Shown here: positions 13,101-23,002 of the stretch, piece by piece
Layout: each line of letters opens with the position of its first letter
Position numbering within the stretch: the first letter of the stretch is position 1
Assembly (NCBI RefSeq): GCF_001619985.1
Contig: NW_017264194.1
Location: forward strand, 2,971,511 to 3,035,510
Length of the DNA stretch: 64,000 bases
Reading direction: 5' to 3'
DNA from: Xylona heveae TC161
Taxonomy: Eukaryota > Ascomycota > Xylonomycetes > Xylonales > Xylonaceae
Notes under the pieces: generated by a model
Database searches by the model: none
Seen by the model: only the letters and a program-made list of their open reading frames with translations
Told to the model about the DNA's origin: nothing
Position numbers and translations under genes: made by a program

Positions 13101-13132
13101 AATCTAAAGGCAAGGGAAAGGCTGAGACATAG
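10106..13132 (+). CDS. Single-pass membrane protein with extracellular kelch-like propeller
   Basis: Intronless frame of 1008 residues from the ATG at 10106. An in-frame ATG eight codons upstream (10082) is possible, but the later start places a signal peptide directly at the N-terminus (about 22 hydrophobic residues ending near AISA). The ectodomain (about 25-450) has many N-glycosylation sequons and kelch/galactose-oxidase-like blades: MYVFGGMC, DFVLVGGHT, SGHTATLT...IIVFGGW and GHGAVML...MVVGGY. One transmembrane helix follows near residues 454-476, ending in CCRRRQRRR, and sets the tail in the cytosol. The tail (about 530 residues) is Ser/Arg-rich and disordered, with an acidic patch near the end. 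The layout resembles a surface sensor or adhesion protein. No enzyme active site is visible, so function is unknown. Confidence 0.85.
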   Translation: MKSTIRLAFGLSSLFFKFAISAVPYNPTRLYISSHNGSEIVYAITPALSSGSSFELLALNATESMNASALPYKEISSSLPFLDNGNDVNVSFIPSVDDRGVISIFSGNCTAGAEGSSIWRYIPSSTSGTDPGTWVMDSVNPKAAQGLGKLTGANFLSAAITYSSTVDADDPSMYVFGGMCPNSSYPGSGQSAADYSNNMVILSPKTSDASSDSVQYDEDIASSRDLPIAEAGFTITPLPPSFTNTSSGTRSKQQDFVLVGGHTKSAFINMSQVALFSLPQEGWTFIAVNSPSVDAETDLSVRDSVVVEPRSGHTATLTSDGQRIIVFGGWVGDTNTPADPQLAILSIGEEYGGAGNWAWEIPSASGNGLGTGVGLYGHGAVMLPGDVMMVVGGYPISTKTGRRDVSPTENTNSYFLNVTSMEWISSYTPPAQARPKNPESSKTTGHFSTSKKAGLGVGVALGVIVAIILAFLCLICCRRRQRRRNARKRELEDFMRGTRYMPFVGSSVAGGFDGRGGQAYIPPAMEQQRNIMLDAAYPWANQPHEGAFGGGSGWRENRGTDVERTGLLLDIPSPTRGLRRNMHSRASHQSASWHEDKRKSQGSSGIHPIQERDEEEMAPGTADSAMSASGLLESSDPGIIATAPVLDPFGDPAPLGSHPIINRASPTDFERRRDIEGWVSDWAAADTILLNPGRASPDKSDRTSSTLSDQSAHSVNSVHSHLASSLGRSVSVRSNGIFSRGNTFSSHSTSPTFDRSFGRVSPTFNRRTQSLSYAQRPEASKTNDSFTTAQTSFSLLQTEGEALLGEHRPDHYDHSWSDAPNKSSRRTGWMGSMRRALPFIGGNGESSSSSGGDNSDRSNSLQSLGGGRYSPAKNHQPPRYHDHEDNVQSNPLLPRRAASASAALWQQRRQGAADWDVDIPRRRTSHALGTNRHTLWDETGEENDDEEWDIEAAVERRVVQVMFTVPREKLRVVNADSDGLSVSEVGEPSSSTAPAEMSESKGKGKAET

Positions 13133-14036
13133 TTATTTATTTCCCCCCTTATCTTCTCTTCTTTTCGTGTCTTTCTTACCTTGTTCATTTGCAGTTCTTC
13201 AAGGCTGACTATCTCGCCTTTTCCGTTTCCTTTGTCCGTTTGCCAGTTTATATATTCATCGCCCTCAAGGTCCCGTCCATTTCCGAAGGGTAAGGGAGGA
13301 AGGAGTATTTTCAAATGCCGATTTTCGGATCTCACAATGTTTCTAGAAGGAGTTTAGTCGCGAGTGCAGCTGATTGATTGAGGCCATGATTTGGACAGAT
13401 TCTCGTTACTTTTTTTTATTAACATCTTTTTCTTTCCCTTTCTCTTGGTTTTTTTTTTTTTTTTTTTTTTTTTCTTTTTTTTTGTTCAATTTTTTGCTCT
13501 TTATTTTACTTTACAACGAAAGGGAAGTTTTGGAAATCCGAGTCATCTAGACTCGGTAGCGAACGAGATTATGCAGTTCACGCAAGTATGCTCTGACGAT
13601 TTTAAAGATATTACGTGGCAGATAGTTGGGTAGCGATCTTAGGCAGCAGTTTTCATGTATATATATTTTAGATTCTAGGTTAGATGTATTAGGTAGTTTT
13701 AGGTTTAATCTAGATTCATTTATTTTATGTTTCTTATTTCTTAGGTTTGTTGGTTAATCATATTTGCTGAAGAATGGTGGATGAGCCGAAGTTTTGAATA
13801 TTATATACTCTGTAGTGTCTGCACCATTCAATCCCACTGGTCTGGTACTAGAAGTATTCGAGCACCTGTATATACCTCCATTACCTAACTTACATACCTG
13901 CCTTAGACAAAAGACATGGCTTGACAGGTTCACTTGTAATTGCACACAACTAATATTCTGGTCAATAACCATGCCATGCAGCTTTCAGATCAGCAGTTTC
14001 TCTGCGCTGCAGCTGCCAGATGGCAAAAATCCAAGA
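13133..14036. other. Intergenic: kelch-protein 3' region with poly-T tract, kinase promoter
   Basis: The 3' side of the kelch gene is strongly pyrimidine-rich, with 25 T in a row at 13449-13473 and nine more at 13475-13483. Repeats of TTTTAGATT-like AT-rich sequence follow to about 13750. No gene is supported before the kinase start. Confidence 0.6.
13449..13483. repeat. Poly-T tract
   Basis: 25 consecutive T residues, one C, then nine T. It is a homopolymer tract in the 3' region of the kelch-protein gene. Its length is likely to vary between strains and is prone to sequencing error. Confidence 0.9.
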
Positions 14037-15097
14037 ATGGACTTTCTTGATTCCTCGTTCTTCAAAGCCGATGGATCTGGCCGAAGTCTCCCCACACCTT
14101 CCGAGATTCAAGCTTTATCGGGTAAAGATTGGGGAAGACCCCAACCGCCTCCGGTGCGATTCGAGGAGCTCGGTCTCCTTGTCAAATTCGGTCCGTATGT
14201 CACAACTGCTGAAGCTCAATGTCTTTGGGCCATCAGGAGAGTACTCGGGGACAAAGTACCCGTTCCAGAGGTCTATGGATGGCGGATCGACGGAGGCAGA
14301 GTGTTTATCTACATGCAGTTGGTGCGGGGCGAGACACTAGCAGACCGATGGAAAACATTGGGGACTACTGATAGGAGTGCTGTTTGTGATCAGCTACGTC
14401 GGATGATAGCGTCTTTGCGGCAAGTCCAGCAAGATCCTGAGGATCAGTTTATTGGTACGTTGTACGTGGAACGTTTCTTTATGAATGAAATTTGATTCTG
14501 AAAGGTTGGGATTTTGTGCTTTTGGGAAAACAAACCAAAAACCGAACCCCCCTCCCCAAAAAAGAACCAAAAAAAAAGACAAAAAGACCAAGAATAATTA
14601 ATGAATAATAATTAAAAAAAAAAATTTAGAGAGAAAAAAATAAATAGATTGAAAATTAACAAAAAGCAGGCTCGATTGATCGCGGCCATCTCTTGGATAA
14701 AGTGTTTGAGGGCGAACCCCCTGGTGGCCCATTCACATCAGTCAAACACTTCAACGACTGGTTTTCCCGACTGCCGTGGCTTCGTTTTCCGAATCCAGAA
14801 AAGATCCAAGATCCCTGGAGAGAATTCTTGCCAGACGTGGGGACAATCAAACTCACACATGGTGACCTGCATCGAGGCAACGTTATTGTCTCCTCGGAAG
14901 ATCCGCCTCGTGTGCTGGCAATTGTTGACTGGGCTCATTGCGGATGGTATCCGGACTACTGGGAGTATTGCAAAGCTGCCTATACCTGCGCATACAATGG
15001 CGAATGGCGTAACAAGTGGATTCCAAAAATTTTGACCCCGCGACCAGAGGTGCACGAGATTTTTGCAGAGTATACAAGAGCGCTGGGAGCTGTTTGA
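14037..15097 (+). CDS. Aminoglycoside-phosphotransferase (APH)-fold kinase-like protein
   Basis: Two exons, 14037-14454 and 14670-15097, giving 281 residues. The start chosen (MDFLDSSFF) matches the usual beginning of this fungal family; an in-frame ATG at 13971 would add 22 residues. The fold's motifs are present: EVYGWRIDGGRVFIYMQLV (hinge), the Brenner-type HGDLHRGN at residues 203-210 (catalytic Asp205) and the Mg-binding Asp226 in IVDWAHCG. The C-terminal PDYWEYCKAAYTC segment is typical of the fungal APH group. These expanded fungal families are presumed small-molecule kinases of unknown substrate; resistance to aminoglycosides should not be assumed. The intron is long for this window (215 bp) and very A-rich with homopolymer runs. 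Confidence 0.8.
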
Positions 15098-15197
15098 TAT
15101 TCTTCTAGTTCAATGGGAGATATCCTTCTGCTTGAAGGGAGGGAAGAAAGGGAAGGGAGGGGGAAATATGGGCCTTCAATGCAGTACTATGCTCTAT

Positions 15198-16720
15198 TCA
15201 TGCCTTTCCAAACATTTTCGCTAGCCAGTTTCCAATTGCTTTTGTGTGGTTCGAGTCTTCAATACCCTTGGATCCGCCTAGCAAAGCTTCCCAGTTGTCG
15301 ATTTCGTGTATCTTTTTGTTCGCCAGCTCCTTGTGGATCTCGGCTGCTTGCGTCTCTGCCAGAGGGCCGTCTGAAGGAATGTGGATGTCGCTTTCTAGAA
15401 TGACTCCGGAGCGGGACTTTAGAGATATTTGTGTCTATGTTCAGTCAGCATATTTATTGTTATTTATGTACCGCCTTCCTTCCCCTTTCTCGGGGCCCAG
15501 GAATCGTGTAATACGTACTTTAGAAGGAATTGCACTATCCAGGGTAGGTCGTTCTCGGGGATCGTCAGGCGTTGGATGGCTTGAGAGCACAAATTGTGGG
15601 GTCTGTAGGAACGTCCATTCTAATGACTTTTAAAAGTGTTAGCTTGTGATGTAGATCAGGCAGATATTTGGGCCGGAGTCACCTTTAGTTCATCCATGCC
15701 CTTGGCTATCTCCGGAATGCTGGCCAATTCTTCATCAACGACCGCGCTCACCCACTTATTGTCGTTCTCGGAAACGGTAGTATTGACTCCTTCAATGGCG
15801 CCCCTACTCGCGTCAAGTGGAACATTATGAAGGCGACAGAATTGCTCGACGACGGCGCGCTCAAACTCGCCATTTGACAACCCCACATTGCCAACGGGGG
15901 AGCTGACGCTTTCAACTCCTCGCGCTTTTATATACGGCTTTGCTGGCGCATGTAGGTAGTCGGGAATAATGTTGAGATTTGGAGACGAGAGGAGGCACGT
16001 TCCGTGATGCAGCGATCTGTGTCTCGTGAGTTTGAACGCGGAGCCAGAGATCTTTAGTGATCGCAGTCTGTCGTCGCTCGTATAGGGAGTCACATGGGTA
16101 TCTGCCTCGTCAACCTGACTCCTTTGAGAACCCTGATCGAGCACGATATCATGTCGTTCGTTCACTCTGGCCCGATCAATGCCCAGGTTTCTCAGGCCAC
16201 GAACGACCATTTCCGCATGTTTGTCTCGCGCGAACTCGGCCGGTGGACATATGACGCTGTAATTGACATTTCCTTCATCGTGAAATACCGTTCCCCCGCC
16301 CGACCTGCGGCGTACTAGCCATACGTCACCAAGACTTGGTGGTTCGGTCTCAATGTCGTTATTGTCATTCTTTGCTGCGTTTAAAAGACGTAAATTAACC
16401 TCAACCCATGGGTTTTGATTTCGTCCAATAATTATGCTAGGTCTATTGGTATATAAAAATAGAATAACAGACTCTGGAGATGTGCGCTGTAATAGAAAGT
16501 GCTCTATCGAGAGGTTCAAGTAGGGATCTAGACTCCGTGAAATGTAGATCTGGTGCTTGGAGGTAGGTCTGGTTACTAGCTCCACAAATGAGGATGCAGG
16601 GATCGATGTATACGCTCGGGAGATAAATTGAGGTCGTATAGAAGAACAAACTCGATTTGAATGTGAGGTCCTGTATGATAATATGGAAAAGACTGTCGAC
16701 AATCCCCGCGAAGGAGCCAT
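15198..16720 (-). CDS. Lipoate-protein ligase / lipoyltransferase, mitochondrial
   Basis: Three exons: 16720-15683, 15626-15519 and 15416-15198, giving 454 residues. The N-terminus is rich in Ser and Arg with few acidic residues, as in a mitochondrial targeting peptide. The biotin/lipoate ligase (BPL/LplA) fold follows: NQNPWVEVN, then the lipoyl-AMP binding motif RRRSGGGTVFHDEGNVNYS, and the conserved Lys in KISGSAFKL. The short second exon carries the EWTFLQTPQF element found after the catalytic domain in Lip3/Aim22-type proteins. The role is attachment of lipoate to E2 subunits of pyruvate and 2-oxoglutarate dehydrogenases and to glycine cleavage H protein. The 3' splice site of the second intron (TAAAG) is the weakest part of the model. 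It is convergent with the APH gene (100 bp between stop codons) and divergent from chorismate synthase. Confidence 0.87.
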
Positions 16721-16843
16721 TGTTACATATATTAATGCAGAGATATCTCAAGATCTATAATTGTTGTCTCCGTACAATAGCTAGTGCGATGTCGGATGTG
16801 GAGGGGTCCAGCCACGGCAACCCCCGTCGGCCTTTAAACCGCC

Positions 16844-16931
16844 GAGTCACGAAATTTTGGACTCCCCAGCTTGGAGGGGTCAGCACCACGACTTTCGCAA
16901 ATAATAAACCATTGACTCACAGGCTTGACTC
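16844..16931. promoter_or_regulatory. Cluster of three CpcA/Gcn4-type elements
   Basis: GAGTCA (reverse of TGACTC) at 16844-16849, a full TGACTCA at 16913-16919, and TGACTC at 16926-16931. They lie 123-210 bp upstream of the chorismate synthase ATG. In Aspergillus and yeast, CpcA/Gcn4 binds TGA(C/G)TCA to induce amino-acid biosynthesis genes on starvation. Confidence 0.6.
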
Positions 16932-17044
16932 TGAACGTTTCTGCAGAGCTCATATAACCCATCGATCGAACATTAGACATCTTTCAACGACTTGAAGACT
17001 TGTCCAGCAGTGTCCCTCCTCATATTTGCACTCTCATACCATCC

Positions 17045-17051
17045 TGAGTCA
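17045..17051. promoter_or_regulatory. TGAGTCA element next to the chorismate synthase start
   Basis: A perfect palindromic AP-1/Gcn4-type heptamer ends two bases before the ATG at 17054. It probably lies in the 5' leader, so it may be chance, although it joins the upstream cluster. Confidence 0.4.
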
Positions 17052-17053
17052 CC

Positions 17054-18613
17054 ATGTCGACTTTCGGGGAATATTTCAGAGTCACGACGTACGTACCAAC
17101 AGTGCTAGGTCTCTACGGAATCAAGCTCTAATACCCTTTCTATAGCTATGGCGAGTCTCATTGCCGCTCCGTTGGCTGCATTGTCGACGGCTGCCCGCCG
17201 GGCATGGAGCTCACCGAAGCCGACATTCAGCCTCAGATGACTCGGAGACGACCTGGCCAGAGTGCTATCACCACTCCTGTATGCGCCCTTTAGAGCTATA
17301 CACATATAAATATGATTTGCTAACGTATCGACCCAGCGCAACGAAAAGGACCGCGTCGAGATTCAGTCGGGCACCGAGTTCGGAGTCACCCTGGGCACGC
17401 CCATTGGAATGATGGTTCGCAATGAGGACCAGAGACCCAAGGATTATGGCAACAGCACCATGGACCTCTACCCTCGCCCCAGCCATGCTGACTGGACCTA
17501 TCTGGAGAAATACGGTGTCAAGGCCAGCAGTGGAGGTGGCCGAAGCAGCGCAAGAGAAACCATTGGTAAGCTGAAATACCCCTAATTACTCACATCACAC
17601 GCCAAGCCCGTCTTTCCACAAGTCGTGCAGTACCATTGGAATATCAAATACTAATAATTTATCAGGCCGAGTTGCCGCTGGAGCCATTGCCGAGAAATAC
17701 CTTCGTCTCGCTCACGGCGTTGAAATCGTCGCATTCGTTGGCTCCGTCGGAAACGAGCACCTCTTCCCTCCTACCCCCGAGCACCCTACCTGCTCTACGA
17801 ACCCCGCCTTCCTGCGCCTCCTCGATACCATTGACCGCAAGACTGTCGACTCCTTCCTCCCCGTCCGGTGCCCAGACCAGGGGGCTTCTGACCGCATGTC
17901 CGAGCTGATCGCTAAGTACCGTGACGCCCAAGACAGCATTGGCGGCACAGTCACCTGCGTGATCCGCAACGTGCCCACCGGACTCGGCGAGCCCGCGTTC
18001 GACAAGATGGAAGCCATGCTCGCACACGCGATGCTCAGTATCCCCGCAACCAAGGGTTTCGAAGTCGGTTCAGGTTTCGGCGGCTGCGAAGTTGCCGGCT
18101 CAAGGCACAACGATCCCTTTATCGCCAGCAGCACTCCCGTTACTCCCCTGGCATCTGGTGCCTCCACGCCTGCTCCTGGCACATCCACTCCTCAGCAGCA
18201 GCAACGACCCCGTCTGACTACCAAGACGAACAACTCGGGCGGTATCCAAGGCGGCATCTCCAACGGTGCCCCGATTTACTTCCGCGTCGCTTTCAAGCGT
18301 AAGCCAGACCCTTCCCTTGCGTTTCTATTTCCCTTACCATTTCGAAGACAAACCCCCGCGGCCCTAACTAATTATTTTTGTTGTTCTAGCCCCCGCCACA
18401 ATCGGCCAAGCGCAAACCACAGCCACCTACGCCTCTGAAGAAGGCATCCTCGAAGCCAAGGGCCGTCACGACCCCTGCGTTGTCCCCCGCGCTGTGCCCA
18501 TTGTCGAAGCCATGGCCGCTCTCGTCATCATGGATTCCCTTCTCGCGCAACAAGCGAGGCATACTGCCCGCAGCTTGCTCCCGCCCTTGAAGCAGACCCT
18601 GCCCACTCAGTAG
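17054..18613 (+). CDS. aro2: Chorismate synthase
   Basis: Five exons: 17054-17088, 17146-17278, 17337-17565, 17666-18298 and 18390-18613, giving 417 residues. All three family signatures are visible: the N-terminal [18 protein letters not shown] with His17, then [18 protein letters not shown] after the third intron, and [17 protein letters not shown] near the C-terminus. The enzyme converts 5-enolpyruvylshikimate-3-phosphate to chorismate with reduced FMN, the last common step to Phe, Tyr, Trp and folate, in the cytosol. Fungal forms also reduce flavin themselves. A low-complexity insert rich in Pro, Ser, Thr and Gln (with QQQQ) sits before the TTKTNNSGG segment. Gcn4/CpcA sites upstream fit general amino-acid control. 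Confidence 0.96.
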
Positions 18614-19511
18614 ATATGTATATGCGACCCCAGCGCAAGGCTGCTGTTATGTCCAGAAGCTTCTGATTGACGTGTCTATGTTTATTGTTTATTGTTTGCC
18701 GTATGTCGTATGTTGTCAGCCAGGCAGGACCTGCGGTGTTCCTTTTATTTTATTTTATTTTACCTTTTTTCTCATTTATCCATTCATTGTTTGCTTGTTT
18801 GGTTTTTCAAAGAAAAAAGTTTCCCTTGATATTCTTCTTTATTCGTCTAGATGAAGCAAGTGTACATTGGACCGAGATCCCAAGGATACATCTTGTCCCC
18901 TTGGGATCCGGGGATTCAAAGTACATGGCGAGATATAGGATAGTATACATATGATAATAAACTCTTTACCTCCCTAAATTACGATACAGTCTTTGCTGTT
19001 CTTGGGCGAAAACTTGGTGATCTGGCACTGGATGTAGCCCCGCATGAAATTATGACACTGTAGCCGATAGGGGAGATAAGATGAATTCGAAATTGATGCT
19101 GTACATTGTTCTTGGTGTAGAGAAGGGCTGGACTAATCAGACTGAGGAGATCACAACAACACAAGATAACAAGATCAGGAAAGAATAGTATGAATAAAGG
19201 AGTTTGAAATTACCATGCCGCTGTCTACAATTTTATTCTAAGAAATGAAAGTAGTCCATGCGGAGTAAGTGGAGAAAAGGAAAAGTGGAAACTAGGCTAA
19301 AATACAAATGATGAGTGGGAATAGGAGTAATCAGTCATGACTAGGAAAACTTAAAAGAAAAATGCTTGAACCGTGATTAAGAAAATGGAATCGAATCCAA
19401 AGCGCCAGAAAACCACCCATCCGCCAATGAATAAAAGAATCCTAGAAAAAAAGAATGGAATAAAAGGAAAAAAAAAAAGGCAATTACAGAATGCCGCTCA
19501 AATGATCGCTT
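18614..19511. other. Convergent 3' regions of chorismate synthase and ribonucleotide reductase
   Basis: About 0.9 kb between two stop codons on opposite strands. It is T-rich on the left, with TTTTA repeats near 18745-18765, and A-rich on the right, as expected for facing 3' ends. No gene or RNA is supported. Confidence 0.65.
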
Positions 19512-22500
19512 CTAACCACTGCACATGACGCATGCATCCTTGTTCTCAATGCTGCCTATTATAATTGTAAGTAATTTATCAAAAGAGCTTCATGACAGTT
19601 CCGGGGCAAAAGACTTACATTGCAAAACCTTGTCGGAATAAATGTCTCCCTCACGACCGTTGCTGTCATCCTCCTTATCTTCCTCCTGCTTCCTCGCCTG
19701 CTTAATGGCCGGGTCGGGAAGCGACTCATCCTTCTCAGGCATACCAAAAGGGTCAGCGCTCAAAAGGCGGGGACTGTCACCCTCCTCGAGATCAGCCTTG
19801 AATGGAGGGGCGGTGATGGCATCCTTGTGCGGGGACGGAGGAACCATCTTTGACTGAGGCATGGGTGGGGGTGTCGTGGAGGGGCTCCGGTCAGGAGACT
19901 CCCTCGTCGGCTTTGACATGTACATTGGGCGAGGAATGGCATGCTGAGCAGTCGAAGAGTAGTTGCCAAAGGGGGTGCCTCTCTTCTTAGGCTTGGCATT
20001 CTGAGCCACAGCCATGTCATCCACCTTCAGTTGCTCCTGGTCGACGGTGAACTGAATGGGCGCAGCGGCCGCCATGGTACGGAGGTAGTACATGCCGGTC
20101 TTGAGACCAAGTTTCCAGCCGGCAAAGTGCATGCTAGTGATCTTGCCCATGGTAGGCTCCTTCATGTGAATGTTCAGCGACTGGGACTGGTCAATGAAAG
20201 CACCACGGTCCGCAGCCATTTGCACAATGGTGCGCTGAGAGATTTCCCAGACGGTCTTGTAAAGAGCCTTGAGGTCTGCGGGGATGCTGGCAATGTTTTG
20301 GATGGAGCCACCGTCAGCAATGATACGGTTCTTCATGTGATCCGACCAAAGACCCATGTCAACCAGATCCCTCAGGAGCCAGGGGTTGACAACTTGGAAC
20401 TCTCCAGCAAGCACACGTCGGGAGTAAATGTTGGAAGTGTAAGGCTCGAAGCACTCGTTGAAGCCAAGAATCTGACTGGTGCTAGCAGTCGGCATAGGAG
20501 CAACCAGCAGACTGTTGCGAATGCCGTGCTTTGCAATCTCCGCCTTCAAAGCACTCCAATCCCAAAGATCAGTGGGCGTAACTCCCCACATGTCATACTG
20601 AAGGGTGCCCTGAGACACGGGCGAGCCTTCGTAGGAGGAGTAAGGACCCTCCTCCTGAGCAAGCCTGCAAGAAGCGGTGAGGGCGGCGTGATACATGGTC
20701 TCGAAGATCTGAGTGTTCAATTTTCTAGCCTCGGGCGAGTCGAAGGGAATGCGCAGGGCAAGGAAAGCATCGGCAAGACCCTGGACACCGAGGGCAATCG
20801 GTCTGTGACGAAGATTGCTGCGCTTGGCCTCCTCAACGGGGTAGTGGTTGACGTCAATGACCTTGTTCAGGTTACGCACAACAACCTGGGTAACCTCGTG
20901 AAGCTTGGCAAAGTTGTACTCGCCATTGACAATGTCAACGAAAGTCGGAAGAGCCATTGATGCAAGGTTGCAGACAGCAACCTCATCGGGGGCACTGTAC
21001 TCGATAATTTCAGTGCAAAGGTTGGAGCTGCGAATGGTGCCCAGGTTCTTTTGGTTGCTCTTGCGGTTGCAAGCATCCTTGTAGAGCATGAATGGGTTGC
21101 CAGTCTCGGTTTGAGCCTCGAGAATGGCATACCAAAGCTTCTGAGCCTTGATCGTCTTGCGGCCGCGGCCTTCGCGCTCATATCTGAATCGATGGTCAGT
21201 TCGACGCTCCTAGAGAACGAATGCAATGAGGAAGAAATACCTTTCATAGAGCTCTTCAAACTCGTCACCATACACATCCGCGAGACCAGGGGCCTCGTGC
21301 GGGCAGAAAAGAGTCCATTCGCCGTTCTTCTCGACACGCTTCATGAAAAGATCAGGGGTCCACAGAGCGTAGAAGAGGTCACGGGCGCGGACTTCCTCCT
21401 TGCCGTGGTTCTTGCGGAGGTCCAAAAACTCAAAGACATCAGCGTGCCACGGCTCAAGGTAGATGGCAAAGGCACCTGGTCTCTTGTTACCACCCTGGTC
21501 GACGTAGCGGGCAGTGTTGTTGTACACGCGAAGCATGGGGACAATGCCATTGGAGCTACCATTGGTACCGCCAATGTAGGAGTTGGTTGCACGGATGCGA
21601 TGAATGTTCAATCCAATTCCTCCGGCATTCTTGGAGATCATGGCGCAAGTCTTGAGGGTGTCGTAGATACCTTCAATGCTGTCCTCCTTCATATCAACGA
21701 GGAAGCAAGAGGCAAGCTGGGCCTGAGGCGTACCAGCATTGAACAAGGTCGGAGAGCCATGAGTGAAATAACGGTTGGACATGAGGTGGTAAGTCTCGAT
21801 AGCCTTCTCAATGTCCTCACCGTGAATTCCAACAGCGACACGCATAATCATGTGCTGCGGGCGCTCAGCAATCCGCTTGTCAATCTTCAAGAGATAGGAC
21901 CGCTCAAGAGTCTTGAAGCCAAAGTATTGGTAGTTGAAGTCTCTGTCATAAACAATGGCCGAATTTAACTCGTCCGCATGTTTCATAATTGTTTGGTATG
22001 TGGCATCCGAGATCATCGGGGAGTGTTTCTTGGTCTTTGGGTTGATATAGTGATAAAGATCTGAGATCACTGCAGAGAATTGCTTCTTGGTCTGCTTGTG
22101 AAGATTCGAAACGGCAATACGAGCGGCAAGAATAGCATAGTCGGGATGTGTGACGGTCATGTATGCAGCAGTCTCGGCGGCCTGTAAAACGCAGCGTTGT
22201 CAGCAAAAAAGAGATCTATACAAGTGGTTATCAACCAATTGATGATATGAATGCTTACCAAGTTGTCAAGCTCAACCGTTGTGACACCCTGATACACACC
22301 CGAAATGACCTTCTGGGTAATGGCAGCAGGGTCAACATGGTCACCGTCGAGGCCGTAACATAAACGAGAGACACGAGCAGTGATCTTGTCAAACTGGACG
22401 CGCTCCTTGCGGCCATCTAAAAGAGGAAAGCATATTAGTATGACTTTGTCTGCTGAAGAGACGCGTTGCGTGTATATTCGCGTGAGATGCGTGATTCGCC

Positions 22501-22617
22501 ATCGAGTGTCAATGGCGAGCACCAGAGACTGAGCAGAGGCAGTGATGCAAGTGCATTGGAGCATCCTCGAGGATGTATTGGGTAGAGATGCTACTCACCG
22601 CGCTTGTAGACGAACAT
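19512..22617 (-). CDS. rnr1: Ribonucleoside-diphosphate reductase large subunit (class Ia R1)
   Basis: Five exons: 22617-22599 (19 nt), 22416-22259, 22181-21241, 21183-19619 and 19555-19512, giving 908 residues. The N-terminal ATP-cone is [19 protein letters not shown], split by the first intron. The catalytic barrel carries [10 protein letters not shown], the glycyl loop segments [15 protein letters not shown] and [11 protein letters not shown], the active-site NLCTEIIEY...VAVCNLAS, and [12 protein letters not shown] Pro/Ser-rich linker precedes the C-terminal shuttle cysteines (DACVMCSG), encoded by a separate last exon. The enzyme reduces NDPs to dNDPs with the R2 subunit and sets dNTP supply for S phase. 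The first intron is long (182 bp). MluI boxes upstream and in this intron suggest G1/S control. Two long antisense open frames over this gene are shadows. Confidence 0.97.
22461..22466. promoter_or_regulatory. MCB box (ACGCGT) in the first intron of rnr1
   Basis: A palindromic MluI cell-cycle box lies inside the 182-bp first intron, about 150 bp after the start codon. MBF (Mbp1-Swi6 type) binds ACGCGT at S-phase genes in yeasts. Confidence 0.4.
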
Positions 22618-22642
22618 CTTCGTCAAAGTCCTTCACCAAAGG

Positions 22643-22648
22643 ACGCGT
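22643..22648. promoter_or_regulatory. MCB box (ACGCGT) just upstream of the rnr1 start
   Basis: The box begins 26 bp upstream of the ATG at 22617. It may fall in the 5' leader, but it is one of three copies around this gene. Confidence 0.5.
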
Positions 22649-22996
22649 CTGTAAAAGTCCTTTCAAAGACGACGAGATGGGTTATGGCGGGGATCAATTC
22701 TTAATACTCAATCAGAGGGTTGAAGAGTAGACGATTGTTAAAGAAGCTGTCGTGATGAAAGCCCGCATCAATCGACAAACCTTCAGGGAACTCAATGAAA
22801 GAGATGCAGAGATGATGAAGGAAGAGACGAAGAGAGAAGGAAAACAGAAGCTTTAAAAGAGAGACGAGTGACTGTTGCTGGAGGACGCGACGTGCAGGAG
22901 AACGAGAGGAACACGGTGCTTTTAGCGCGTTTAATTTGCATATCGTGACGTTCCCCATTATTAAGGTGGAGGACTTGACACGACCACGGTACTTTT

Positions 22997-23002
22997 ACGC
23001 GT
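22997..23002. promoter_or_regulatory. MCB box (ACGCGT) about 380 bp upstream of rnr1
   Basis: A third perfect ACGCGT in the expected promoter region. Related words (GACGCGA near 22884, AGCGCGTTT near 22922) lie between it and the gene. Confidence 0.5.

Larger units (their letters stand above)
16721..17053. promoter_or_regulatory. Shared divergent promoter of lipoate ligase and chorismate synthase
   Basis: 333 bp lie between the two start codons. The half nearer chorismate synthase holds a cluster of Gcn4/CpcA-type sites (listed next). This makes general amino-acid control of the aromatic pathway gene likely, and possibly of the ligase too. Confidence 0.6.

Noticed and set aside
19941-21968. 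Two long antisense open frames (339 and 305 codons) on the plus strand
   Set aside because: They lie wholly over the well-supported rnr1 exons and show no family resemblance; they are shadows of strong codon bias.
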